Shown: positions 1-6,750 of the stretch, in pieces | Layout of the letters: each line of letters begins with the position of its first letter | Position numbering within the stretch: the first letter of the stretch is position 1 | Origin: Patescibacteria group bacterium | Lineage (GTDB): Bacteria; Patescibacteriota; Minisyncoccia; Phycocordibacterales; UBA9973 | Direction of reading: 5' to 3' | DNA length: 10,430 nucleotides | NCBI GenBank assembly: GCA_019750345.1 | Contig: JAIEON010000066.1 | Coordinates: 1 to 10,430, forward strand | Translations under genes and position numbers: made by a program | Notes under the pieces: generated by a model | Database searches by the model: none | What the model was told of the DNA's origin: nothing | The model's input: the letters and a program-made list of their open reading frames with translations, nothing else

Positions 1-78
1 AAGCCAAATAAACCACTTGTTATCAAAAGTGTTAGTGATACTTCATTTTTATATCTCTTGATGCCGACTAATCGTTAA
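1..78 (+). CDS. dnaN: DNA polymerase III beta subunit (sliding clamp), C-terminal end only
   Basis: The frame is open from the first base of the window and gives 25 residues before TAA at 76-78; the rest of the gene lies to the left. The tail contains PLVIKSVSDTSFLYLLMPTN. Sliding clamps typically end in a hydrophobic strand followed by a MP(M/V/I)(R/N) tail, for example YVVMPMRL in E. coli, and this tail fits that pattern. The clamp encircles DNA and tethers the replicative polymerase. The stop is only four bases before the next start, so the two genes are probably co-transcribed, and the next gene is itself replication-related, which supports the call. The identification rests on a short stretch recognised by eye and is therefore moderate. 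Confidence 0.55.
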   Translation, partial: KPNKPLVIKSVSDTSFLYLLMPTNR

Positions 79-82
79 TATT

Positions 83-334
83 ATGGATGTATTCCAATCT
101 ATTCTCGCTACTCTAAAAAAGAAAATAGATACCCAGGCTACCCGTACTGATACTATTGCTGAGATTGTTGGTACAGTCTTAGGAATGACTGTGACATCTT
201 CTATGATTATATGTCGAGGTAAAGAATTATTATTGAAATTACCACCAACAGCAAGAATGAAACTTACACTAAAGCGCCAAGCAATACTGCTGGCGCTTCA
301 TGAAGCTTCTATTGATATTGTTTCTGTTCGTTAG
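83..334 (+). CDS. Small DUF721/DciA-like protein (83 aa)
   Basis: This 83-residue protein has an N-terminal helix with lysines (residues 1-20). It is followed by a compact alpha/beta part with strands around TSSMIICRGKELLLKL, then a helix (KRQAILLALHE), and it ends in ASIDIVSVR. The layout of a strand pair, then a basic helix, then a terminal I-x-x-(I/V)R strand resembles the C-terminal half of DUF721/DciA proteins. DciA assists loading of the replicative helicase DnaB. Position directly after a probable dnaN end agrees with that: DUF721 genes often sit near dnaN, recF and gyrB. It is shorter than typical DciA (about 100-170 aa) and could be a minimal version or an unrelated nucleic-acid-binding protein. 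No Shine-Dalgarno motif is visible. The stop overlaps the stop of the convergent PBP gene. Confidence 0.6.
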   Translation: MDVFQSILATLKKKIDTQATRTDTIAEIVGTVLGMTVTSSMIICRGKELLLKLPPTARMKLTLKRQAILLALHEASIDIVSVR

Positions 335-354
335 TTAGTGAACAGAATATTTTT
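322..354 (+). terminator. Rho-independent terminator overlapping two stop codons
   Basis: An 8-bp perfect stem (TTCTGTTC 322-329 with GAACAGAA 340-347) encloses a 10-base loop that contains the stop codons of both converging genes. Five Ts follow at 350-354. The T tract lies only on the plus-strand side, so it should end the dnaN/DUF721 transcript. The minus strand has no comparable U tract after the stem. Confidence 0.6.
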
Positions 355-2853
355 CTCTATTGTAGTTTTCGAATAAATACTATTAGTCGCGATTATTTTG
401 ATTGTATGTTTTCCTACGGTATAACCTAGGTCACTTGGATTAAGTGTAAACCGGAATGGAGAAGAGGGGAGGGTGGCAATAAAACTATTGTCTATGAAAA
501 CATCTACAGTGGTGAGTGGGTATTCTCCTGTTGTTTTTACTGTAAGTACTTCAGTTGCTCCGAGTGAGAGCTCTTCAGAGAGACCAATAAGTTCTACACC
601 TTTTGATGAATCTTCTCCGTGTACTGTTTCGTACTCTGTAGGGATATCTCCTAGTGCGACAGCATTATATTTCGTCGCATTATTTTGCCACCAATACTGT
701 ACTGCTGGACTCCAGAGACTAAATTGAGGATCACTGTTTGGGTTAGAAGGAGCAGGTCCTCGAGGGTTTTTCTTGTCCACCCAGTAAAGAATATCTTGTA
801 CATCAGTAATAACTTTTTCAATACGAGCTTCAATAGGGGTATTTTCTGTAGCACGAAGTCCTGTAACTTTATCTATTTCAACTGTTTGATTACCCATCCA
901 TTGACCTCGAAGTACTGGTTTAAGTGTGTTGTATTCAGGGTCAGGAATTGGTTTCTCAAATCCTGGTGTGGGATATTTCTTGAGTGCTTCTATCATAAAC
1001 TGTTTCCAAATTGGACCTGATACTCCAGAACCACCACTCGCCATTGATTTGTTGTCGTTGTTTCCTGACCATACACCCGCAGCAATAGTTGGAGTGAATC
1101 CTACAATCCAGGCATCTTTGTTGTCGTTGGTTGTACCAGTTTTTACTGCTACATCAGGTATTGTAATTGCGGAACCATAGGTAGGAGTTCGTGCAACAGG
1201 GTCACTCATAACATCAGCGAGTGTCAGTGTTACATTTTTATCCATTACCTCAGTACTACTTTCTTCAAACTGCTCAACTACTTCACCTTTACGATCTAAG
1301 ACTTCAAGGATTCCTGTCGTAGGGTTACGAACCCCTGCATTTCCAAAGACACTGTATGCACTTGTCATATCGAGTAGTGTTACTTCACCACCACCAAGTA
1401 CGAGAGAAAGTCCAATATCTTTTGGATTATTAAGGGTGCTAATACCAAGAGCATGTGCGGTTTTTACTGCCTCATCTACTCCCACAAGATAGAGTAATTT
1501 TACTGCAGGAATGTTACGAGATTCTGCGAGCGCATTACGAAGTTGCATCGGTCCTTTGAATGCATTATCAAAGTTCGAAGGGTGATAACAATCTTTGTCG
1601 GTATAACCACCTTTCGGTGTACTGTTTGCAGTACAGTTGGTAGAAAATTCTGTTGGAACATCAAAGAGAATTGTTTCCGGAGTGTATCCTTTTGCAAACG
1701 CAGTAGCGTAGACAAATGGTTTAAACGATGATCCAGGTTGTCGTTGTGCAGTTGCTACGTTGTATGCACCATCAATATCTTTTGCAAAATAGTCTTTTGA
1801 TCCAACCATCGCCAAGATCTGTCCTGTTTTAGGATCAATTGCAGTTAATGCTGAGTTACTCGCGCGATAATTCTTTTGATTACTTTCGGCATGGTCAGTA
1901 ATAGCTTTTTCTGCAGCAACCTGAAGGTCGTAGTCGAGTGTTGTTCTAATAGTATAACCACCTGTTTCCATAACATCTTCACCGTATTTACTTTGAAGAT
2001 AGTCAAGCATAGAAAAGACAAAGTGAGGAGCTTTAATACTATTTGACGCTGCCTTGTTGAAGGTAACTTCTTCAGTGAGCGCTGCTTGATATTCTTCATC
2101 AGTTATACGTCCGTACTGAAGCATTTTTTCTAGCACTAAATTTTTACGATTAGTGAGACGATCTTTATGGTTACCAAAAGGGGAGTAATAACTTGGTGCA
2201 GGGAGCATTGCTGCTAAGTATGCAGATTCAGATATTGAGAGATCTACCGAGTGTTTACTATAAAATGCTGAAGCTGCTTCTTCTACACCATAAATAGTAC
2301 TACCAAACGGAGCGTCATTAAGATAAATTTGTAGGATTTGTTCTTTACTAAAATGTCGTTCGAGACGTACTGCTAATACCCACTCTTTGATTTTTCGAGT
2401 GATTGACTTGTCTGTATTAAGAAGTGTGTTTTTAATAATTTGTTGAGTGATGGTTGAACCTCCTCCTTTTGAAAAACTACCAGTGGTCAGTACTCCTAAT
2501 GTTGCGCGAAGAATAGAGGTAGGACGAATACCATTGTGTTCGTAAAAATGAGTGTCTTCTATAGAAATAACCGCATTTTGTATATTAGTACCCATTTGTT
2601 CAAGTGGGATTTCGTTGCGACGAACTGACTGGTTAATATCATAGAGTACGATTTCTCCAGTGCGGTCAGTAATTTTGGAAGAGTTGGCAATCTTGCGTGC
2701 TTCAAAGGTACTGATGTCAGGAAGTTTTAGGAGACTTGCCCAGACAAGTCCTCCTCCAACTATAAGTAATAGAGCTGCACAGGTACCGAGAATAAGTTTT
2801 TTCCACGGCACATGCGTAATATTCTTTTTTATATCATAAAGCAGTTTTTTCAT
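331..2853 (-). CDS. Bifunctional class A penicillin-binding protein (PBP1A type) with Ig-like C-terminal domain
   Basis: This enzyme polymerises lipid II glycan chains and cross-links the peptides at the outer face of the membrane. Numbering below is from the upstream TTG at 2868; subtract 5 for the chosen ATG at 2853. A short basic cytoplasmic tail precedes one membrane helix (about 25-47). The GT51 glycosyltransferase domain (about 75-260) has E104 in EDTHFYEHNG, the GGGSTITQQIIKN motif (135-147), and E162 in KIKEW. The transpeptidase domain (about 335-630) has the three penicillin-binding motifs: S380-SF-K383, S450-R-N452 and K576-T-G. A linker rich in Pro, Asn and Trp follows (about 635-755). 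The protein ends in an Ig-like beta domain (about 758-845) with the VDVFIDNSFIATL repeat-type strand. ATG 2853 is preferred because a TATGAT box ends seven bases upstream; the five-codon TTG extension would overlap that box. It converges on the DUF721 gene with stops overlapping. Confidence 0.93.
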   Translation of the reverse strand: MKKLLYDIKKNITHVPWKKLILGTCAALLLIVGGGLVWASLLKLPDISTFEARKIANSSKITDRTGEIVLYDINQSVRRNEIPLEQMGTNIQNAVISIEDTHFYEHNGIRPTSILRATLGVLTTGSFSKGGGSTITQQIIKNTLLNTDKSITRKIKEWVLAVRLERHFSKEQILQIYLNDAPFGSTIYGVEEAASAFYSKHSVDLSISESAYLAAMLPAPSYYSPFGNHKDRLTNRKNLVLEKMLQYGRITDEEYQAALTEEVTFNKAASNSIKAPHFVFSMLDYLQSKYGEDVMETGGYTIRTTLDYDLQVAAEKAITDHAESNQKNYRASNSALTAIDPKTGQILAMVGSKDYFAKDIDGAYNVATAQRQPGSSFKPFVYATAFAKGYTPETILFDVPTEFSTNCTANSTPKGGYTDKDCYHPSNFDNAFKGPMQLRNALAESRNIPAVKLLYLVGVDEAVKTAHALGISTLNNPKDIGLSLVLGGGEVTLLDMTSAYSVFGNAGVRNPTTGILEVLDRKGEVVEQFEESSTEVMDKNVTLTLADVMSDPVARTPTYGSAITIPDVAVKTGTTNDNKDAWIVGFTPTIAAGVWSGNNDNKSMASGGSGVSGPIWKQFMIEALKKYPTPGFEKPIPDPEYNTLKPVLRGQWMGNQTVEIDKVTGLRATENTPIEARIEKVITDVQDILYWVDKKNPRGPAPSNPNSDPQFSLWSPAVQYWWQNNATKYNAVALGDIPTEYETVHGEDSSKGVELIGLSEELSLGATEVLTVKTTGEYPLTTVDVFIDNSFIATLPSSPFRFTLNPSDLGYTVGKHTIKIIATNSIYSKTTIEKNILFTN

Positions 2854-2859
2854 ATATCT

Positions 2860-2865
2860 ATCATA
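2860..2865 (-). promoter_or_regulatory. -10 box of the PBP gene, apparently leaderless
   Basis: TATGAT (5 of 6 matches to TATAAT) lies on the minus strand with six bases between it and ATG 2853. Normal -10 spacing would start the transcript at or within a base or two of the start codon. No good -35 hexamer and no Shine-Dalgarno sequence are visible. Confidence 0.5.
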
Positions 2866-2960
2866 CAAAGAAATCAGTCAAAAGAGAACGTATTTCAAAA
2901 AAGTCTTTTAGTAGAATAGAGACGACGAACTACTGTCTAGTATTACCAAAAAGATGAAAA

Positions 2961-2969
2961 TGCTATAAT
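2961..2969 (+). promoter_or_regulatory. Extended -10 promoter of tyrS, leaderless
   Basis: TGCTATAAT is a perfect extended -10 (TG-N-TATAAT). Seven bases separate it from the tyrS ATG at 2977, so transcription should start on the start codon itself. There is no convincing -35, as expected for an extended -10 promoter. Confidence 0.75.
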
Positions 2970-2976
2970 CACTGCA

Positions 2977-4173
2977 ATGAAACCAGATAAAACCGATTTA
3001 ATAGAACTCGCTCTGACTAAAGGGGTGGCGGAAGTGTTACCCAACAAAGCCTCTGTAGAAAAACTTCTTTTGCAAGATAAGAGACTTACTATTTATGCAG
3101 GATTTGATCCTACAGGTCCAACGCTTCATATTGGGCACGGTATTCAACTACGGAAGCTTCGACATTTTCAAGATCTTGGGCACAGAATTATTTTTTTGAT
3201 AGGGGATTTTACGGCCCGTATTGGTGACCCTGATAAAAAAAATGCGCGAGAACCTCTGACAGCGAAGCAAATAAAAACCAATCTCAAACTCTACAAAAAA
3301 CAAGCATCAAAATTCATTCGGTTTTCTGGTAAGAATGCGGCAGTGGTGAAATTCAATAATGACTGGCTTGGTAAAATGAAATTTGCTGAAGTACTTTCTC
3401 TTGCATCAAATATGACAGTGGATCAAATGCTTAAGCGAGATATGTTTGCTCGTCGTATGGAAGAAAACAAACCAATTTATATTCATGAATTTATGTACCC
3501 ACTGATGCAAGGGTATGACAGTGTAGTGATGGATGTTGATGGGGAAGTAGGAGGAAATGATCAACTCTTCAATATGCTTACAGGGCGTACACTAATGCGT
3601 ACACTAAAAAATAAAGAAAAATTTGTTGTTACAGTAAAACTACTTGAGGACCAGACTGGTGCAAAAATGGGTAAGACAACAGGAAATATGATCAGTCTTA
3701 TTGATACTCCGGAGGATATGTATGGAAAAGTAATGGCGTGGACCGACGGAATGATTGTTAGCGGGTTTGAGCTTTGTACTGATTACACTCTAGAGCAAAC
3801 GAAAGCAATTGCTGAAGAATTGAACGCTGGTATTAATCCTCGTGATATTAAGATGCGTCTCGCATTTGAAATTGTACGTACTTGTGTAGATGAAAAAAGT
3901 GCACGAAGAGCAGAAGAATCTTTTGTTGCTACATTTCAAAAAAGAGAAGTGCACCAAGACATTATTGAAATAAAAAGTAATAACCGAACACTTGAAACTA
4001 TTTTGATAGAAGAAAATCTTGTATCATCAAAAACAGAAATCCGTCGCCTTGCAGAGGCTTCGGCTATCAGTGATTTTGAAAACAAAAAAACACTTTCTGC
4101 TTCTGAAGTAAAAAGTGTCATTGCGCCAAGTGTGTATAAAGTAGGAAAGAAGATTTTTATTCGTATAGTTTAA
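2977..4173 (+). CDS. tyrS: Tyrosyl-tRNA synthetase
   Basis: This cytoplasmic class I aminoacyl-tRNA synthetase charges tRNA-Tyr with tyrosine using ATP. The 398-residue length suits the family. The nucleotide-binding signature HIGH is at residues 51-54, after YAGFDPTGPTL. The tyrosine-site region PLMQGYDS (175-182) and the VGGNDQ motif (191-196) fit the TyrRS type that includes many extremophile and CPR enzymes. The second ATP motif reads KMGKT (230-234) instead of KMSKS. An S4-like RNA-binding domain occupies about 335-398 and would contact the tRNA. It is transcribed from its own extended -10 promoter, divergently from the PBP gene. Its stop overlaps the stop of a convergent 48-codon gene. 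Confidence 0.95.
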   Translation: MKPDKTDLIELALTKGVAEVLPNKASVEKLLLQDKRLTIYAGFDPTGPTLHIGHGIQLRKLRHFQDLGHRIIFLIGDFTARIGDPDKKNAREPLTAKQIKTNLKLYKKQASKFIRFSGKNAAVVKFNNDWLGKMKFAEVLSLASNMTVDQMLKRDMFARRMEENKPIYIHEFMYPLMQGYDSVVMDVDGEVGGNDQLFNMLTGRTLMRTLKNKEKFVVTVKLLEDQTGAKMGKTTGNMISLIDTPEDMYGKVMAWTDGMIVSGFELCTDYTLEQTKAIAEELNAGINPRDIKMRLAFEIVRTCVDEKSARRAEESFVATFQKREVHQDIIEIKSNNRTLETILIEENLVSSKTEIRRLAEASAISDFENKKTLSASEVKSVIAPSVYKVGKKIFIRIV

Positions 4174-4316
4174 TAACTAAATAAATCACTGAGCATTGTT
4201 GACCATATTTTTTGGCAATATGTCACTACGAGAAGGCACGGAAGAAAAACAATACTCAATAGTACAAATAATATAACGTTAGCAACGAAGGTAAGAGATT
4301 TAAATACGATATCCAT
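4170..4316 (-). CDS. Small single-pass membrane protein (48 aa)
   Basis: The reading frame starts at ATG 4316 and ends at TAA 4172-4170. It encodes MDIVFKSLTF, then a strongly hydrophobic run to about residue 34 (VANVILFVLLSIVFLP, then CLLVVTYC), then a short polar tail ending MLSDLFSY. One transmembrane helix with the single N-terminal lysine just before it is the obvious reading. Two things support a real gene. A TTGCAT/TAGTAT promoter sits seven bases upstream of ATG, matching the leaderless pattern elsewhere in the window. The stop also abuts and overlaps the tyrS stop, like the other convergent pair at 331-334. No family is recognised, so function is unknown. It could still be a chance frame. 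Confidence 0.55.
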   Translation of the reverse strand: MDIVFKSLTFVANVILFVLLSIVFLPCLLVVTYCQKIWSTMLSDLFSY

Positions 4317-4323
4317 AGAGTAA

Positions 4324-4353
4324 ATACTACTTGATGAGGGGTCTATTATGCAA
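4324..4353 (-). promoter_or_regulatory. Promoter of the 48-aa membrane protein gene
   Basis: On the minus strand TTGCAT (4353-4348) and TAGTAT (4329-4324) are separated by 18 bases. The -10 ends seven bases before ATG 4316. The -35 is weak (3 of 6 matches), but the spacing and position match the other leaderless promoters here. Confidence 0.45.
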
Positions 4354-4406
4354 TAGATGACGAAGTCTCAAATTCATTGTGTATGAGATATTCATATGTT
4401 TCATTA

Positions 4407-4415
4407 TGCTAGAAT
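4407..4415 (+). promoter_or_regulatory. Extended -10 promoter of the epimerase gene, leaderless
   Basis: TGCTAGAAT (TG-N-TAGAAT) ends eight bases before ATG 4424. It lies inside the 15-codon upstream extension of the open frame, so it also argues that 4424, not 4379, is the true start. Confidence 0.65.
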
Positions 4416-4423
4416 GGTTTTAT

Positions 4424-5329
4424 ATGACTATTGTGGTTACAGGGGGAGCTGGTTTTATTGGTAAAAACCTCTTGGAAAGTCTTCTTGGGGATGGATATAC
4501 CGTTATTGTGGTGGACCGTGTTGCACCCAACAGGATCCACCCAAAACTATTTTTTATACAGTGTGATATCACTGCAACACCACTACCGTACAATATTCTC
4601 GAGCACACTGATGCAGTAATCAATCTTGTTGGTGAACCAATTGCTGGTGCCTGGACCCCTGAAAAAATGACTCTTATCAAAGAGAGTCGTATAAAGAGTA
4701 CTCAACACATCGTAGAAAGTATCGCTGCAACAAAAAGTCGACCAGGTGTATTTATTAATGCATCGGCAATTGGTTTTTATGGTGATACCGCAGATGAAGT
4801 GGTTGATGAGCAGGGACCTGTAGGAACAGATTTTCTTGCTGAAGTTGTAGCTAGTTGGGAAGCGGTCGCACGAACTGCGATTGACTATGGAGTACGAGTG
4901 GTGTGCGTACGAACAGCTCCAGTACTTGGTAAAGGGGGAATACTAAAATTGACGACAAAGACTTCACCATTTGGTTTTTTAGTAAAAACAACAAAAACAA
5001 ATCCATGGTTTTCTTGGATACATATTAGTGACATTGTGGGGGTTTATCGTTTTGCACTTGAAACAACAACACTACAAGGAGTGGTGAATGCTAGTGCTCC
5101 TGAGCCGGTACTGTACCAAACGTTTATGAGTACACTCTCAGCTGTAATACATAGACCAATTACAATAACAGCGCCGCTGTGGTTGTTAACTATTTTTTAT
5201 AAAGGAATGTCTACAGAATTTACCAAGAGTAGTAGAGTGGTACCGCGAAGACTGGTGGATAAAGGATATGTATTTAAATACCCAACAATAGAAGAAGCAT
5301 TAAGAGATATAACAAACAAGGTATACTAG
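4424..5329 (+). CDS. NAD(P)-dependent epimerase, TIGR01777/YfcH family (SDR superfamily)
   Basis: An extended short-chain dehydrogenase/reductase of 301 residues, the usual length for the TIGR01777 (YfcH-like) family. The N-terminus is a Rossmann nucleotide-binding motif, TGGAGFIG (residues 6-13). Family hallmarks follow in order: VINLVGEPI (65-73), W77 with the KESRIKST stretch (86-93), INASAIGFYGD (111-121), the FLAEVVASWE helix (137-146), WIHISD (198-203), and the C-terminal YPTIEEALRDI (286-296). The start is chosen at MTIVVTGG because the family begins at the first Rossmann strand and a -10 box lies just upstream. The physiological substrate of this family is not established; a role on a nucleotide sugar or other small molecule is inference. 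The next gene's -10 box overlaps its stop. Confidence 0.9.
   Translation: MTIVVTGGAGFIGKNLLESLLGDGYTVIVVDRVAPNRIHPKLFFIQCDITATPLPYNILEHTDAVINLVGEPIAGAWTPEKMTLIKESRIKSTQHIVESIAATKSRPGVFINASAIGFYGDTADEVVDEQGPVGTDFLAEVVASWEAVARTAIDYGVRVVCVRTAPVLGKGGILKLTTKTSPFGFLVKTTKTNPWFSWIHISDIVGVYRFALETTTLQGVVNASAPEPVLYQTFMSTLSAVIHRPITITAPLWLLTIFYKGMSTEFTKSSRVVPRRLVDKGYVFKYPTIEEALRDITNKVY
5322..5327 (+). promoter_or_regulatory. -10 box of the methyltransferase gene overlapping the preceding stop
   Basis: TATACT (5 of 6 to TATAAT) spans the last codons of the epimerase gene and its TAG. Six bases separate it from ATG 5334. A TTAAGA hexamer 16 bases upstream is a fair -35. The following gene could therefore be transcribed alone, as a leaderless mRNA. 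Confidence 0.5.
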
Positions 5330-5333
5330 AACC

Positions 5334-6191
5334 ATGAAAAGAATAGATACTATAACTACAGGGTGGAAAGACTATCAATTACTAGACTCTGGTGATGGGC
5401 GCAAGCTTGAACAATTCGGAGCCTTCCTTCTTGATAGACCAGATACTCAGACACTGTGGCATAAATCGGTACCAGCTCAATGGAGTGAGGCTTGCGCGCA
5501 GTTTGTCTGGGCAGAAAAAGGGGAACGATGGAAAATTGATAAAGGGATCCCTGAACAATGGACGTTCTCTTGGAAAGATATGATACAACAATTATCTTTT
5601 AAAGGGTTTAAACATATTGGAATATTTCCAGAGCATAGTGCTCAGTGGGAGTTATTACATAGTCTCGGTAAAAGAACTACTGGTTTGCGTATGTTGAACC
5701 TCTTTGGGTATACCGGTGCGGCAAGTGTTGCTGCGGCACTTGGTGGAATGACTGTGACGCATGTGGATGCTTCAAAGCAAACAGTTCAGATCGTGAAAGA
5801 AAATGCAGTACTCTCTGGTTTGACAACAGAATCAATTCGAGTAATTACTGAAGATACTCTTAAGTATGTGAAGCGCTTGATCGCTCGTGGTGAACAATTT
5901 GAAGTCATTGTTCTTGATCCACCAGCATTTGGGCGTGGACCAAAAGGGGAGGTCTGGAAAATAGAAGAATCTCTTGCTGAGCTATTAGAACTAATCCCTC
6001 AATTACTTTCAAAAAATGCACGTATGGTTATTTTGAATGGGTATGCTGCGGGTTATAGTGCTCGAACATTTGCAGAGTTATTAAAAGCGGTTCTTCCTTC
6101 TGGAACTATTTGCTATGGAGATGTTGGCATTGCCGTACATAACTCTGAAAAACAGTTGCCAACAGGGATTTATGCAATGTGGACGAACTAA
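5334..6191 (+). CDS. Class I SAM-dependent methyltransferase, COG1092/RlmI-like
   Basis: The 285-residue protein has an N-terminal domain opening with W11-KDYQLLDSGDGRKLE, typical of a COG1092-related subfamily that lacks the PUA domain of RlmI. The Rossmann methyltransferase core follows. Motif I is NLFGYTGAAS (122-131), an acidic residue follows the second strand (D145), and motif IV is DPPAFGRG (195-202). COG1092 enzymes that are characterised methylate cytosine C5 in 23S rRNA (RlmI) or related positions. RNA, most likely rRNA, is therefore the inferred substrate, but the position cannot be read from sequence. The start is four bases after the epimerase stop, with its own -10 box, and no Shine-Dalgarno is present. 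Confidence 0.85.
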   Translation: MKRIDTITTGWKDYQLLDSGDGRKLEQFGAFLLDRPDTQTLWHKSVPAQWSEACAQFVWAEKGERWKIDKGIPEQWTFSWKDMIQQLSFKGFKHIGIFPEHSAQWELLHSLGKRTTGLRMLNLFGYTGAASVAAALGGMTVTHVDASKQTVQIVKENAVLSGLTTESIRVITEDTLKYVKRLIARGEQFEVIVLDPPAFGRGPKGEVWKIEESLAELLELIPQLLSKNARMVILNGYAAGYSARTFAELLKAVLPSGTICYGDVGIAVHNSEKQLPTGIYAMWTN

Positions 6192-6201
6192 GAATCGATA
6201 A

Positions 6202-6210
6202 TGATATACT
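6202..6210 (+). promoter_or_regulatory. Extended -10 promoter of the SET-domain gene
   Basis: TGATATACT (TG-N-TATACT) lies 10 bases before ATG 6221 and 13 bases before ATG 6224. It follows the methyltransferase stop and lies downstream of the alternative start at 6179, so the longer frame is unlikely to be translated from this transcript. Confidence 0.55.
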
Positions 6211-6220
6211 CAAGTATTTT

Positions 6221-6673
6221 ATGATGAAAAAAACCAAAGCAGAAGACAATAAAATAAATGAAGCACTAAAAGATCATCTCAAGGTTAAGCGTGGAGTTGA
6301 TGGGTTAGGGCTTTTTGCAGAACAACCAATTAAAAAAGGTGAGTACCTTATCGAGTACTGGGGACCATTACTTACTGATGAAGAAGTTGAGAAAAAAGGT
6401 GGCCAATATCTTTTTGAAGTGAAAAAGAATGTAACTATTGACGGTACTCATCGCGCAAACACTGCTCGATATATCAACCACTCTTGTCGTCCGAATTGTG
6501 AAGTATCTATAAAAAAGGGAAGAGTGTTGGTTTACACCAAAAAAGCTATTAAAGCTGGAGAAGAGTTAGGGTATGATTATGGTAAAGATTTTTGGAATGA
6601 ATATATCAAACCAAAAGGCTGTCGGTGTATTAAATGTAAGGAGGTGGGCACACTTATTGCTCCCAAACAATAA
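6221..6673 (+). CDS. SET-domain protein-lysine methyltransferase with post-SET cysteines
   Basis: A compact SET protein of 150 residues (149 if the adjacent ATG at 6224 is used). SET enzymes transfer methyl groups from SAM to lysine side chains. The hallmarks appear in order: GLGLFAEQPIKKGEYLIEYWG-type N-terminal strands (about 28-48), ARYINHSCRPNCEV (92-105, the N-H-S-C knot for SAM and the active site), and GEELGYDYG (113-121, the catalytic tyrosine region). A post-SET cluster follows, CRCIKC (134-139), which together with the NHSC cysteine can bind zinc. The open frame extends to 6179 and would overlap the previous gene. The 6221 start is chosen because an extended -10 box lies between them. 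The substrate is unknown: a ribosomal or other cellular protein, or a host protein, are both possible. Confidence 0.88.
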   Translation: MMKKTKAEDNKINEALKDHLKVKRGVDGLGLFAEQPIKKGEYLIEYWGPLLTDEEVEKKGGQYLFEVKKNVTIDGTHRANTARYINHSCRPNCEVSIKKGRVLVYTKKAIKAGEELGYDYGKDFWNEYIKPKGCRCIKCKEVGTLIAPKQ

Positions 6674-6737
6674 AAATATTTTCCTGCGACTAGGGCTGCA
6701 TACTCGGAAAACATTTTTATTTTTGTTTGCAAGCATG

Positions 6738-6743
6738 TACTAT
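6738..6743 (+). promoter_or_regulatory. Probable -10 box of msrB
   Basis: TACTAT (T-A-x-x-x-T) ends seven bases before ATG 6751, the same spacing as for tyrS. No clear -35 is visible. The 77-base gap between the SET gene and msrB shows no strong terminator. Confidence 0.35.
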
Positions 6744-6750
6744 ATGAATT

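Noticed and set aside
685..1180. Plus-strand frames within the PBP gene (685-1020, 926-1180)
   Set aside because: They are shadows of the transpeptidase and C-terminal coding sequence, with no recognisable domain.
4195..4230. Hairpin with ATATT/AATAT arms after tyrS as a terminator
   Set aside because: The stem is AT-rich with a bulge, has no T tract after it on either strand, and lies within the 48-aa reading frame.
4379..4423. N-terminal extension of the epimerase to 4379
   Set aside because: The family begins at the Rossmann strand (MTIVVTGG) and an extended -10 promoter lies inside the extension.
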